A stretch of 24,969 bases of DNA from the NCBI GenBank assembly GCA_028866975.1, contig JAGWHG010000004.1, positions 1 through 24,969 on the forward strand, read 5' to 3'. A model generated the notes under the pieces. It was not told the DNA's origin, ran no database searches, and saw nothing but the letters and a program-made list of their open reading frames with translations. The stretch is from Microcaldota archaeon. GTDB lineage: Archaea; Micrarchaeota; Micrarchaeia; Micrarchaeales; CABMGC01. Below, one piece after another: positions 15,017 to 22,938 of this stretch (positions are counted from its first letter, which is position 1; every line of letters begins with the position of its first letter). Made by a program: the position numbers and the translations under genes.

Positions 15017-16099
15017 TTATCTGGTTATCTTGTACGACTTTACATTCTCGTAGAGCTGATGCGCTGCCTTGTTCTTCTCGAAGTACTCCCTCGCCGGCTT
15101 TATCTGCTCTTCCAATTTTGCCGCAACGAAGGATTTGAGATCCATCGGGTGCAGCTTTCCAGTCTTGTACGATTCAACAAGTTCTGCGTACGAACCTGCC
15201 TCGAGGTTGCCGCCGAATTTCTGCGGCCTCTCTATGGTTATCGGCTCGGCTTTGTCCTCTAGGAGTATTAGGTCCAGGTAGTTAAAGAGTGGATTGCCAT
15301 CGACGATCTTTTCAGGGCAGTATGCGCCGTTGACCTTGGACTTTATCTCATCGTACGTATCGTGCATGTATATTGCGCTCTTTGGATTTGACTTGGACAT
15401 CTTGAAATCTATTAGTGCCTCCTTGTCTGTCTGGTCTACCCCTTGGGGGATTCCTTGCAGGCCCATCACCAGGTGGTGGTGAACGGCAACAGGCTTTTTC
15501 CAGCCATACTTCTCGGCAACCTCCCTTGCGAGCATGTTTGCGCGCCTCTGCTCCATTCCCAGCTGGCAGAGGTCTATGCCCATGTGAAATATGTCGGTTA
15601 CCTGCATTGCAGGGTAGAAGAGCTGACCAACGCTCAGCTTATCACCCTCCTTGCGCCCCATTATCGTTATCGCGCGCTTCATTCTATCCATCGTCGTTGC
15701 CTTACCCACATGCATGAACCTGTCCCAGTAGTCTATGTCATCCATTATGTCCTTGGCCCAGACCACCTCGACCTTGCTCGTATCGATGCCGCAGGCCTTC
15801 CATACCTCTATGAAGTACTTGCCCGCCTCCCTGATGTGCTCTAGGTCCCCATCGAGCTTGTTGTTGAGGAACGCAAAATAGTCAGCGAGATATAGCTTGA
15901 ACTTTATGCCGACAGAGAGCATCTTCTTGAGATTTCTTGCGCGAAGAAGCCCGAAATGTATCGGTGCGATTCCGGATGGCTCGAACCCGTCGTATGCGAC
16001 AGGATGCGCATTGCTTTCGAACAGCTTTCTGAGCTCCTCTTCGGTAACGATCTCCTGCGCAAAGCTCTTGAGCGTCGATATTTTCGTCTCTATATCCAA
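15017..16099 (-). CDS. tyrS: tyrosyl-tRNA synthetase, archaeal/eukaryotic type
   Basis: The 360-residue protein is a class I TyrRS of the archaeal/eukaryotic kind, at the upper end of that family's short length. GFEPSGIAPIHFGLL holds the tyrosine-binding region and the HIGH equivalent (HFGL). FKMSKSNPKSAIYMHD holds the KMSKS loop. It lacks the S4-like domain of bacterial enzymes. It attaches tyrosine to tRNA(Tyr). No ATG is available near the N-terminus; the frame starts at TTG 16099 (residues MDIETKISTL), about 18 nt downstream of the transcription start expected from the TATA box at 16135-16150. It is divergent from the lonB region. Confidence 0.96.
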   Translation of the reverse strand: MDIETKISTLKSFAQEIVTEEELRKLFESNAHPVAYDGFEPSGIAPIHFGLLRARNLKKMLSVGIKFKLYLADYFAFLNNKLDGDLEHIREAGKYFIEVWKACGIDTSKVEVVWAKDIMDDIDYWDRFMHVGKATTMDRMKRAITIMGRKEGDKLSVGQLFYPAMQVTDIFHMGIDLCQLGMEQRRANMLAREVAEKYGWKKPVAVHHHLVMGLQGIPQGVDQTDKEALIDFKMSKSNPKSAIYMHDTYDEIKSKVNGAYCPEKIVDGNPLFNYLDLILLEDKAEPITIERPQKFGGNLEAGSYAELVESYKTGKLHPMDLKSFVAAKLEEQIKPAREYFEKNKAAHQLYENVKSYKITR

Positions 16100-16134
16100 C
16101 CGAGCACCGAGATAATGATTGACTATATCTGCGC

Positions 16135-16150
16135 AAGATTTATAAGTCTT
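16135..16150. promoter_or_regulatory. palindromic bidirectional TATA box (tyrS and a putative RNA)
   Basis: AAGATTTATAAGTCTT is nearly identical to its own reverse complement (14 of 16 positions), so it offers a TATA box in both directions. Leftward it suits tyrS. Rightward it predicts a transcript start near 16168, at the foot of the hairpin at 16172-16214. Confidence 0.5.
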
Positions 16151-16167
16151 AACAGATAATATCCTGC

Positions 16168-16232
16168 AACGGCGTTTAGAGCATTTTCTATTACCTTCCC
16201 CACCCTCTAAACGCTTTTCTCCTTAATTTTTT
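16168..16232 (+). ncRNA. putative small hairpin RNA in the tyrS-lonB gap
   Basis: A perfect 10-bp inverted repeat, GCGTTTAGAG (16172-16181) and CTCTAAACGC (16205-16214), encloses a 23-nt pyrimidine-rich loop. It begins about 25 bp after a rightward TATA box and is followed by T-rich sequence (16215-16232, with a run of six T) that could end transcription. The flanking genes both point away, so this is not a terminator of either one. No C/D box, tRNA or open frame is visible in it. The RNA call is inference from position and structure; a protein-binding site in DNA is the alternative. Confidence 0.3.
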
Positions 16233-16291
16233 GCCCTGTTCCGCTATTCCCCTACTTACGGATATCATTTTGTCCTCGAAAAAGAGAAAAG

Positions 16292-16300
16292 GTATTTATA
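16292..16300 (+). promoter_or_regulatory. TATA-like box of lonB
   Basis: GTATTTATA is centred about 33 bp before the lonB ATG at 16330, predicting a leader of some 7 nt. Confidence 0.5.
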
Positions 16301-16329
16301 CTCAACCAGTTATCTAATATAGTATCCTT

Positions 16330-18306
16330 ATGAAATTCAAAACGACTTCTGACATAACGATTCCGGAAAAAACGATAGACCAGATTATCGGCCAGGAGAA
16401 CGCCGTATCTATTGTGAAAAAGGCTGCAAAGCAGCACAGAAACATTCTACTCATAGGACAGCCAGGAACCGGAAAGACTATGCTTGCGCAGGCGATGGCA
16501 GAGCTCCTTCCTTCAACTGCGCTTGAGGACGTCCTTGCATACAGAAACGTGAACGATGAGAATAGGCCGGTGATCAAGGTGGTGAAGACCTACCCCGAAA
16601 AGATCGAGGCCGGAAAGCCGCTGCCGGATGGCCAGGGAAGGCAGATTGTGCAGAAAGAAAAGCTCAAAGGAAGGCTCGAGAGCGGGCAGGGCAATAGGAG
16701 CATAGTGCCGATCGTGCTTGCAGTGGTCGTCATTCTCTTCATATTATCCATATCTAATATCTTCACAGGCTACGAGATAATCGTGCTCGCAGCGCTCATA
16801 CTTGGCGGGCTAATCTTTGGTTCCATGGCGCTGTTCGTCGGAGGACTTAGCAGGAGGGTAGGGATACTTCCGGGAATGTTCGAATCCAGCGAGCCAAAGC
16901 TGATAGTCGACAACACCGGCAGGGAGCATGCCCCGTTCATAGACGGAACCGGCTCTAAGGCGGGAAGCCTCTTTGGCGATGTCAAGCACGACCCGCTGCA
17001 GTCTGGAGGCCTTGGAACGCCACCACACCTACGAGTTGAGAGCGGCGCAGTGCACAAGTCCAACCACGGGGTCCTTTTCATAGACGAGGTAGCAAACCTA
17101 GAAGCTAGGTCGCAGCAAGAACTACTCACTGCGATGCAGGAGAAGAGGTATTCGATAACAGGGCAGAGCGAACTCAGCTCCGGAGCTATTGTCAAGACAG
17201 AACCGGTGCCGTGCGATTTCATTCTTGTTGCAGCAGGAAACCTCCAAGACATCCAAAAGATGCACCCGGCACTCAGATCCAGGATCAGGGGATATGGATA
17301 TGAGGTGTACATGGAGGACACGATGGATGACACGCAGTCGAACCGTGACAAGATATTCCACTTCATAGCACAGGAGATAAAGAAGGACGGAAAGATTCCG
17401 CCTTTCGACTACGATGCATGCATGGAGATAATAGAGGAGGCAAGAAGGAGAAGCGGCAGGAAGAACAAGCTCTCTTTGATACTTAGGGACCTCGGCGGAT
17501 TGATAAGGGCCGCAGGGGATATTGCAATGGAGCACGGAAGGAAGGTTGTGACAAGACAGGATGTCATCGATGCAAAGAGGCTCGCAAAGCCAATTGAGGC
17601 GCAGTTCGTAGAGCAGTCGCTTGAGTACAGAAAGGACTACAAGGTGTTCAACACTACAGGATTCGGGATCGGAAGGGTCAATGGACTTGCAGTCGTAGGC
17701 TCGTCATATCTTAGCGCGGGAATAATAATTCCGATAGTAGCCGAGGTCACGCCTGCAAGCTCTCGGGCAGAGGGCAAGCTGATTGCAACCGGCAAGCTCG
17801 GAAAGCTTGCGCAGGAAGCAGTCAAGAACATCAGCGCAGTGATAAAAAGGCACATGAGCCGTGACATTGCAAGCTACGACATACACGTCCAGTTCCTGCA
17901 GACCTACGAGGGAGTGGAGGGAGACAGCGCAAGCATCTCTGTGGCAATCAGCGTGATATCTGCAATGGAGGGCATACCGGTCGACCAGTCGGCGGCAATG
18001 ACTGGCTCTCTGTCAGTTAGGGGCGACGTGCTGCCCGTGGGCGGCATAACCGGCAAGGTAGAGGCTGCAATCGACGCAGGAATGAAGAAGGTAATAATAC
18101 CTAAGAGCAACATAAACGACATCTACATCGACAAGGCAAAGCTGCGCAAGATCAAGGTAATACCGGTCAGAAACATTGCAGATGTGATAGAGTATGCGCT
18201 AAAGAAGAGCTCGAGGCGCGATGCGATAATTCGGGAGCTGAGAAGGTACATGAGTGCGGATTATAAGGAGAAGCCTCCGATAAACGGCACAAGCGGCAAG
18301 AAGTGA
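16330..18306 (+). CDS. lonB: archaeal membrane-anchored Lon protease (LonB)
   Basis: The 658-residue protein has the archaeal LonB layout. AAA+ Walker A is GQPGTGKT (43-50). Two membrane helices (about 124-142 and 149-172) are inserted between Walker A and Walker B VLFIDE (248-253). The helical lid follows, then the protease domain with the Ser-Lys dyad: Ser533 in EGDSAS and Lys576 in GGITGK. LonB is an ATP-driven hexameric protease at the inner face of the membrane that degrades damaged and regulatory proteins. It lacks the N-terminal LAN domain of bacterial Lon, as expected. The ATG at 16330 has its own TATA-like box. The top6A gene begins 4 bp after its stop, so the two are probably cotranscribed. 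Confidence 0.97.
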   Translation: MKFKTTSDITIPEKTIDQIIGQENAVSIVKKAAKQHRNILLIGQPGTGKTMLAQAMAELLPSTALEDVLAYRNVNDENRPVIKVVKTYPEKIEAGKPLPDGQGRQIVQKEKLKGRLESGQGNRSIVPIVLAVVVILFILSISNIFTGYEIIVLAALILGGLIFGSMALFVGGLSRRVGILPGMFESSEPKLIVDNTGREHAPFIDGTGSKAGSLFGDVKHDPLQSGGLGTPPHLRVESGAVHKSNHGVLFIDEVANLEARSQQELLTAMQEKRYSITGQSELSSGAIVKTEPVPCDFILVAAGNLQDIQKMHPALRSRIRGYGYEVYMEDTMDDTQSNRDKIFHFIAQEIKKDGKIPPFDYDACMEIIEEARRRSGRKNKLSLILRDLGGLIRAAGDIAMEHGRKVVTRQDVIDAKRLAKPIEAQFVEQSLEYRKDYKVFNTTGFGIGRVNGLAVVGSSYLSAGIIIPIVAEVTPASSRAEGKLIATGKLGKLAQEAVKNISAVIKRHMSRDIASYDIHVQFLQTYEGVEGDSASISVAISVISAMEGIPVDQSAAMTGSLSVRGDVLPVGGITGKVEAAIDAGMKKVIIPKSNINDIYIDKAKLRKIKVIPVRNIADVIEYALKKSSRRDAIIRELRRYMSADYKEKPPINGTSGKK

Positions 18307-18310
18307 TCCT

Positions 18311-19423
18311 GTGAAAAAGCCTGAGAAGCCTGCAAAGGACGCAAAGAGAGAACTCGAAACGATGGGGAACAACATCGTAGGCGACATAAAGAAGGGCGAG
18401 AACCCGAGCTTTGTCGCAACGACTAGGACCCGCTCAAACATAGTATACGATCAAAAGGAGGGGTATCTGAGGCTTGGAAAGGCAGAAGAAGAGAGGAGCT
18501 TTCTCAACGTCGCGCAGAGCAAGAAGTTCATGCAGACTATGGCGATTGCTGCAAAGTGCCACAAGTTTTTGACAGAAGGCCTCCACACTACAATAAGGGG
18601 TCTGTTTTATCAGCTCAAGTTCTCTCTCGGCGAGGACGTTGATGAGAGCTTGTTCGAAGAGCAATCGGAATCAAACCCCTTAATTGAGGACCTTGAAGTT
18701 TCGCTCGGAGTGAAGAGGGAGGACCTGAACCTCAACGCGAACAGGAAGGGAGTGCTTGCAGGCAGCATGAAAGTAGTTGATACGTTCGGAAACGAAAAGG
18801 TCAACATAGACTGCAGCAAGATGGGAAGATCAGGCTGGCAGATACCAAGCGATGTCGACAATGACATAGAGTTCGTTGACGTAAAGGCAAAGTACGTACT
18901 TGTGGTAGAGAAGGATGCGCTCTGGCAGAGGCTCAATGAGGATCAGTTCTGGAAGAAGGAGAACTGCATACTGCTAACCCCGCAGGGGCAGGCGTCAAGA
19001 GGCACAAGAAGAATAATTCGAAAGCTCGCAGACAAGGGCATACCGATATACGTCTTCACGGACTCCGATGCATGGGGATGGTACATCTACTGGACGATAA
19101 AGACCGGCAGCATTAACCTTGCATACATTGGAGGCGATGTCGCAACGCCTGAGGCCAGATTCATAGGCGTCACGATGTCGGACCTAGACAAGTACACATT
19201 CCTAAACAAGCTCACGATCGCAGCGTCCGAAGTGGACGTGAAGAGGGCACAGGAGATGCTCAACTACGAATGGATAAAAAAGCACAAGGAGTGGGTCACA
19301 GAGCTTGAGAGGATGATAAAGAGCAAGAAGAAGCTCGAGCAGGACGCCCTGCAGGGCCCAAGGCTCACTTTCGTGGGCGAATACATAAAGGACAAGGTAA
19401 AGAACAACGAGGTACTGCCGTAG
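18311..19423 (+). CDS. top6A: DNA topoisomerase VI subunit A
   Basis: The 370-residue protein is Top6A/Spo11-like. The winged-helix CAP domain holds TIRGLFYQLK (93-102), where Tyr100 aligns with the DNA-cleaving tyrosine. The Toprim domain has Glu200 (VVEKDA) and the Asp251/Asp253 pair (TDSDAWGWYIYW). With Top6B, an ATPase, it makes the type IIB topoisomerase that cuts both strands and relaxes or decatenates DNA. The start is GTG at 18311, 4 bp after the lonB stop, with GTGATCC just before it. The first 40 residues are charged and probably flexible. The top6B gene, commonly adjacent in archaea, is not in this window. Confidence 0.96.
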   Translation: MKKPEKPAKDAKRELETMGNNIVGDIKKGENPSFVATTRTRSNIVYDQKEGYLRLGKAEEERSFLNVAQSKKFMQTMAIAAKCHKFLTEGLHTTIRGLFYQLKFSLGEDVDESLFEEQSESNPLIEDLEVSLGVKREDLNLNANRKGVLAGSMKVVDTFGNEKVNIDCSKMGRSGWQIPSDVDNDIEFVDVKAKYVLVVEKDALWQRLNEDQFWKKENCILLTPQGQASRGTRRIIRKLADKGIPIYVFTDSDAWGWYIYWTIKTGSINLAYIGGDVATPEARFIGVTMSDLDKYTFLNKLTIAASEVDVKRAQEMLNYEWIKKHKEWVTELERMIKSKKKLEQDALQGPRLTFVGEYIKDKVKNNEVLP

Positions 19424-19429
19424 CCCGAG

Positions 19430-21541
19430 CTATTTTTGCTGATAGCTGGACTTGGGGAAGAGCGTGTTTATTATGTTGGTTATTACGCGCACTATGACCG
19501 ACTGGTTTGAGGCTGTTTGCGTTATGGTCACGTTGACCTGGCCGGATGCGGAGTTATAGCCGGATACAGAGTTGTAATTTGTAGCGATTTGGTTGACCGT
19601 GGCGGTGTTTATGGGGATGGCAAAGCTGTTTGTGGAGAATATCGACACTATCCGATTAACGATCGCAGTCACGATGCTGCTTGTGCTTGGCTGCTGTGAT
19701 GTCGCCTGGCTGGCGCTTCCCGAAGCGGCAGATGATTGAGGGGCGGTTGTTTGCGGTATTGTTGTCGTCAGTGTTGACACTGCAGTTGTAGTCGGCGTAT
19801 TTGCAGAGGCGCTTGTTTGTGAAGTAGACGGCGCGGTTGTGACAGAGGCAGTGTTGCTCGCGATTGCTGTTGTCGTAGAGGTCGCGGCAATGGTAGTCGT
19901 TGTTAAGGCAGTCCCGCTCAGCAGTGCGAATACTTGCGCAGACCATGAGCTTGATGAGACGCTTGAGCTGTTTGTGCTTCCGACGCCGATAGACAGGTTC
20001 TGGAATGATTGCTTGCTGTTCTGGTTGACGCTTAGCAGGTCAAAGAGCACGCCCCCTTTGTAGATGGCAAATGCCGCACCGCCAGAGCTACCGAGCGCCT
20101 GGAAATTGATCGTGTATTGGCCGCAGCTCATGTTCTGGCCGAGATACATCGTCTGGTAAGAAGATAGGCACTGGAGCGCATTTTTCGAGACGGTGTTTGA
20201 CTGCGGCACGGTGGTTGTTGCCGTTGTAGTGGTAGTTGGCGTGCTGCCCGCCTGTGGAACTGTTATTACCGAAGAGAAGACAACATTTGCTCCAGACATC
20301 CCGATTCTGAGCAGATGCGTTGCATCAAGACCGGAGAATGCCACTGCATTCGGCTTGCCGTTTATCGAGACTTGTCCCGAGTACGTGCCAGAAGATCCTC
20401 CGCCGGACTGAGTTATCGCAAAATAGAGGGAATATGTGCTGTAAGCAGGATATGAGAATGACATTGAGCCGCCAGAAGATTGGGTTTGTACGCTCCAGAG
20501 GGCAGAGCTGCTGTTGGCATACGCGCCGTATCCGAGATACGCCCCGGGATAGCCGCTAAATACCTCCCAATACCTGGCCGTGGGATCCTGCGCATCGGTA
20601 GCGTTTACCTTAAACGGGATGGTTGAGCTTGCAGATACGGTGTTGGAAGATGAAGTGGAATTTGTCTGCTTTACAGTGGTTGTCAGTGCAGTGGTGGTGG
20701 CGGTAGTGGTGCTCGTTGTTGCTGTCGAGGTTGTTACCGTCCCAACGAATACATACACGTTTATCTTTGCCCAACTCTGTGATGAAGAAAGGCCGGCGAA
20801 TGTGCTGCTAACGTTCACTGACCCGTAGTCCTGGCAGCATGTGGTGAATGGGGCATTCTTTCCTGGCAATATGTTGAGCGATTCTTGTAGCGCGCCGTTG
20901 TAGTATATCCCGAAGATTCCTGACGAAACCCCGCTGCTATTAGCTGCGCCGAGATTCTGCAAAACGACGGTCAGAGGACCGCACGTTATGTTCCTGCCCA
21001 CATACACGACCACGTAGGGCGTCGTACATGAAATCGGCAGCATCGTGGTTGTCTGTGTCGACGTGCTCACTGTGGAGGTTGTTGCAGTTGTTGTAATGCT
21101 GTTTGAGGGTATTGTGGTTGTAGGTGCGGTGGTTGTCGAGCTAGACACTGTTGTGCTTACGGTAGTTGAGACTGTTGTCGAAATCGTGGATGTTGTGGTC
21201 GGCTCATTGAACCATACTCGACCGTTAGAATATGTTCCGCCCCTGACCACGACGGTTATGTTGGCAATACTTATGCCTGCAATGTTAATCGCCTGCCCGA
21301 TCCCGTATGGCCCATACACCTGAAAGCCGCCCGCGGTAGTTTCGGTAAGAAATGTTTGTGGATTTGTGTAGCTGCTATTTCCAACGACAGTAACATTGAT
21401 TATATCTATAGAAACATTAGCTATGTTGGTCGCTTGCCCCTCACCATATGGGCCGAACAATGATGCTGAAAGAGTGCCCATTATCGCCAGGGAAAACAGA
21501 ACGGCAAATGTCATTTTTATGCTAGCTCCCATGCATCCCAT
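19430..21541 (-). CDS. secreted Ser/Thr-rich repeat surface protein
   Basis: The 703-residue protein starts with a signal peptide (about 1-27, ending near GTLSAS). Two short repeats follow: 29-54 and 77-102, both containing GPYGxGQAxNIA and an NITVV-type strand. Thr/Ser-rich linkers (about 113-167, 268-306, 432-452, 546-622) separate three globular parts: B (171-267), C (317-425) and B' (456-545). B and B' are related, sharing the YVGRNITCG / YLGQNMSCG core. Linkers and domains carry many N-x-S/T sequons, as in heavily glycosylated S-layer or adhesin-like proteins. No C-terminal membrane anchor is visible; the last 80 residues contain amphipathic stretches. I recognise no named family. The frame extends to 21571, but the TATA box at 21561-21570 puts the start at ATG 21541 or 21532. 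Confidence 0.85.
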   Translation of the reverse strand: MGCMGASIKMTFAVLFSLAIMGTLSASLFGPYGEGQATNIANVSIDIINVTVVGNSSYTNPQTFLTETTAGGFQVYGPYGIGQAINIAGISIANITVVVRGGTYSNGRVWFNEPTTTSTISTTVSTTVSTTVSSSTTTAPTTTIPSNSITTTATTSTVSTSTQTTTMLPISCTTPYVVVYVGRNITCGPLTVVLQNLGAANSSGVSSGIFGIYYNGALQESLNILPGKNAPFTTCCQDYGSVNVSSTFAGLSSSQSWAKINVYVFVGTVTTSTATTSTTTATTTALTTTVKQTNSTSSSNTVSASSTIPFKVNATDAQDPTARYWEVFSGYPGAYLGYGAYANSSSALWSVQTQSSGGSMSFSYPAYSTYSLYFAITQSGGGSSGTYSGQVSINGKPNAVAFSGLDATHLLRIGMSGANVVFSSVITVPQAGSTPTTTTTATTTVPQSNTVSKNALQCLSSYQTMYLGQNMSCGQYTINFQALGSSGGAAFAIYKGGVLFDLLSVNQNSKQSFQNLSIGVGSTNSSSVSSSSWSAQVFALLSGTALTTTTIAATSTTTAIASNTASVTTAPSTSQTSASANTPTTTAVSTLTTTIPQTTAPQSSAASGSASQATSQQPSTSSIVTAIVNRIVSIFSTNSFAIPINTATVNQIATNYNSVSGYNSASGQVNVTITQTASNQSVIVRVITNIINTLFPKSSYQQK
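19740..21200 (-). repeat. low-complexity Thr/Ser linker coding segments
   Basis: Within the surface-protein gene, blocks near 19745-19910, 20190-20260, 20620-20740 and 21040-21200 are G/T-rich on the plus strand (gttgttgtagtgg-like). They encode strings of Thr with Ser, Ala and Val. They look like slippage-prone, fast-evolving linkers rather than a separate element. Confidence 0.6.
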
Positions 21542-21560
21542 TTGGTCTCGGCAACCAATC

Positions 21561-21570
21561 CTTATATACA
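21561..21570 (-). promoter_or_regulatory. TATA box of the surface-protein gene
   Basis: The minus strand reads TGTATATAAG, a good TATA match about 25 bp before the ATG at 21541. It lies at the very end of the upstream ATPase gene region, giving the surface protein its own promoter. Confidence 0.6.
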
Positions 21571-21571
21571 T

Positions 21572-22888
21572 TTACCATGGGAGCGTTCCGAGCTCCCTAA
21601 GGCCTATCTTCTCAAGCGCCTGCGACGGGTTGTAGTAGTAGTCGCGGCAGAACTGATTGATTCCTTTGAGGTCCCTAACTCCCATCTGGTTGAGCTTTTC
21701 AAGTATTTTTGCCCTCCTCTGCTCCTCGATTATTATTTCAGAAGGCGGATAGCCTGTGAGCTTTGCGAGCAGGTCGCGATACGTCACGCTCGGCAGGATG
21801 TTTGAGCTCTTGTGGGTCTTATAGTCGTAGAGATAGAGGTCAGACAGAAGCACCTGCGTCTCAATCCCCGATATCTCAGATATCTGCGTAATCTTTCTGA
21901 CCATCTTGCCACCCTCCTCGACCTGCGATATCATGATTATCGCGTCAATCAGAGGTATTATGTCCCTCTCTATGTCCATAGGCGTGTGTTGCAGCCTGGT
22001 TATAACATCCCTTGCATTGCTTGCGTGGATAGTTCCCATCGAGATCTTTCCGATGTTCATCGCAGTCATCATGTCCTGCGCCTCGCCGCCCCTGACCTCT
22101 CCTATCATGATTATGTCAGGGCGCATCCTAAGCGAATTCTTGACGAGGTCCTGCATGTTGAGGTCCATGCTCGTCTCAAGTCTTACGCAGTTCTCCTGCG
22201 TCTCTGTGTTGAGCTCGTATGTCTCCTCGATGAGCACTATCCTCTCCTCGGGCCTAAAGAAGCTGAACATCGCATTGAGCAGCGTCGTCTTTCCGCTCGC
22301 AGGCATCCCGCCGATTAGGAGGTTTGCAGGCCTTATCTTAAAGCCGTCCATGTACAGCCAGAGCCTTGCCGCTACTGCGTAGTTGAGCTCGCCGCGATTT
22401 ATCAAATCGATTATGCTCAGGGCCTGCGGCTTGAAGTTCCTGATCGTGATATCTGAGCCCAGCGGTGAGTCTACGACGTTGACCCTCGAGCCGTTGGGAA
22501 GGTGGATGTCGTAGATCTTTGCATTGCCGGTCTGGTTGGTGATGTACATCTTGAGCTTCTTGACCAGAAGATCGAGCTCCTTCTTGGTCTTTATCGATTC
22601 TGGCGCCCTCACCTGGCCTGCGTTGCTGGTGTAGAGGAAGATGTTTGAGGTGTTGTTGACCATTATGTCCTCTACGTTCTCATCATAGAGGTACTTGTCT
22701 ATAGGCGCAAAGAACGATGCCTCCTTTATCAGCATGTTAACGTCGTCTTCTGTGGCTGCGAGGTTTATCGACTTGGCAGCAGCCCGAATCGCAGCTTCCC
22801 GATCGTTCTTTTCAGTATATCTGCTGAGCTTCTCGCTAAGCGAATCGAATACCGCGTATTCGAAGTTGTAGAAATCGCTCTCGTTCAT
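21572..22888 (-). CDS. type II/IV secretion-system ATPase (FlaI/TadA/GspE-like)
   Basis: The 438-residue protein is a secretion ATPase of the archaeal pilus/archaellum group. It has an N-terminal helical domain (1-75), the nucleotide-site start DIHLPNGSRVNV (127-138), Walker A GGMPASGKTT (193-202), the Asp box with EETYEL (221-226), Walker B DIIMIGEVRG (258-267) and the His box GTIHASNARD (285-294). Such ATPases form cytoplasmic hexamers that drive pilin or archaellin assembly through a membrane platform protein (FlaJ/TadC). No platform gene or prepilin follows; the next gene is the Ser/Thr-rich surface protein. The ATG at 22888 is about 23 bp from a TATA-like box (22904-22915). It could equally serve a pilus, an archaellum or protein export. 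Confidence 0.92.
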   Translation of the reverse strand: MNESDFYNFEYAVFDSLSEKLSRYTEKNDREAAIRAAAKSINLAATEDDVNMLIKEASFFAPIDKYLYDENVEDIMVNNTSNIFLYTSNAGQVRAPESIKTKKELDLLVKKLKMYITNQTGNAKIYDIHLPNGSRVNVVDSPLGSDITIRNFKPQALSIIDLINRGELNYAVAARLWLYMDGFKIRPANLLIGGMPASGKTTLLNAMFSFFRPEERIVLIEETYELNTETQENCVRLETSMDLNMQDLVKNSLRMRPDIIMIGEVRGGEAQDMMTAMNIGKISMGTIHASNARDVITRLQHTPMDIERDIIPLIDAIIMISQVEEGGKMVRKITQISEISGIETQVLLSDLYLYDYKTHKSSNILPSVTYRDLLAKLTGYPPSEIIIEEQRRAKILEKLNQMGVRDLKGINQFCRDYYYNPSQALEKIGLRELGTLPW

Positions 22889-22903
22889 GCAAACTGCGCC
22901 GAG

Positions 22904-22915
22904 CTATAATAAAAA
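22904..22915 (-). promoter_or_regulatory. TATA-like box of the secretion ATPase
   Basis: The minus strand reads TTTTTATTATAG, about 23 bp from the ATG at 22888, predicting an essentially leaderless transcript. Confidence 0.5.
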
Positions 22916-22938
22916 TCGCAGATTATTAAAGCTTGCAG

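Noticed and set aside
16100..16329. tRNA or C/D box RNA in the longest intergenic gap
   Set aside because: No cloverleaf, T-loop GTTCRAA or paired C (RTGATGA) and D (CTGA) boxes could be found; only the simple hairpin remains.
19740..21200. G/T-rich plus-strand tract as tandem repeat or mobile element
   Set aside because: The pattern is explained by Thr/Ser codons of the surface protein on the minus strand; no terminal repeats or transposase are present.
21542..21571. Upstream start of the surface-protein frame at 21571
   Set aside because: This stretch contains the TATA box itself, and the added residues would spoil the signal peptide.
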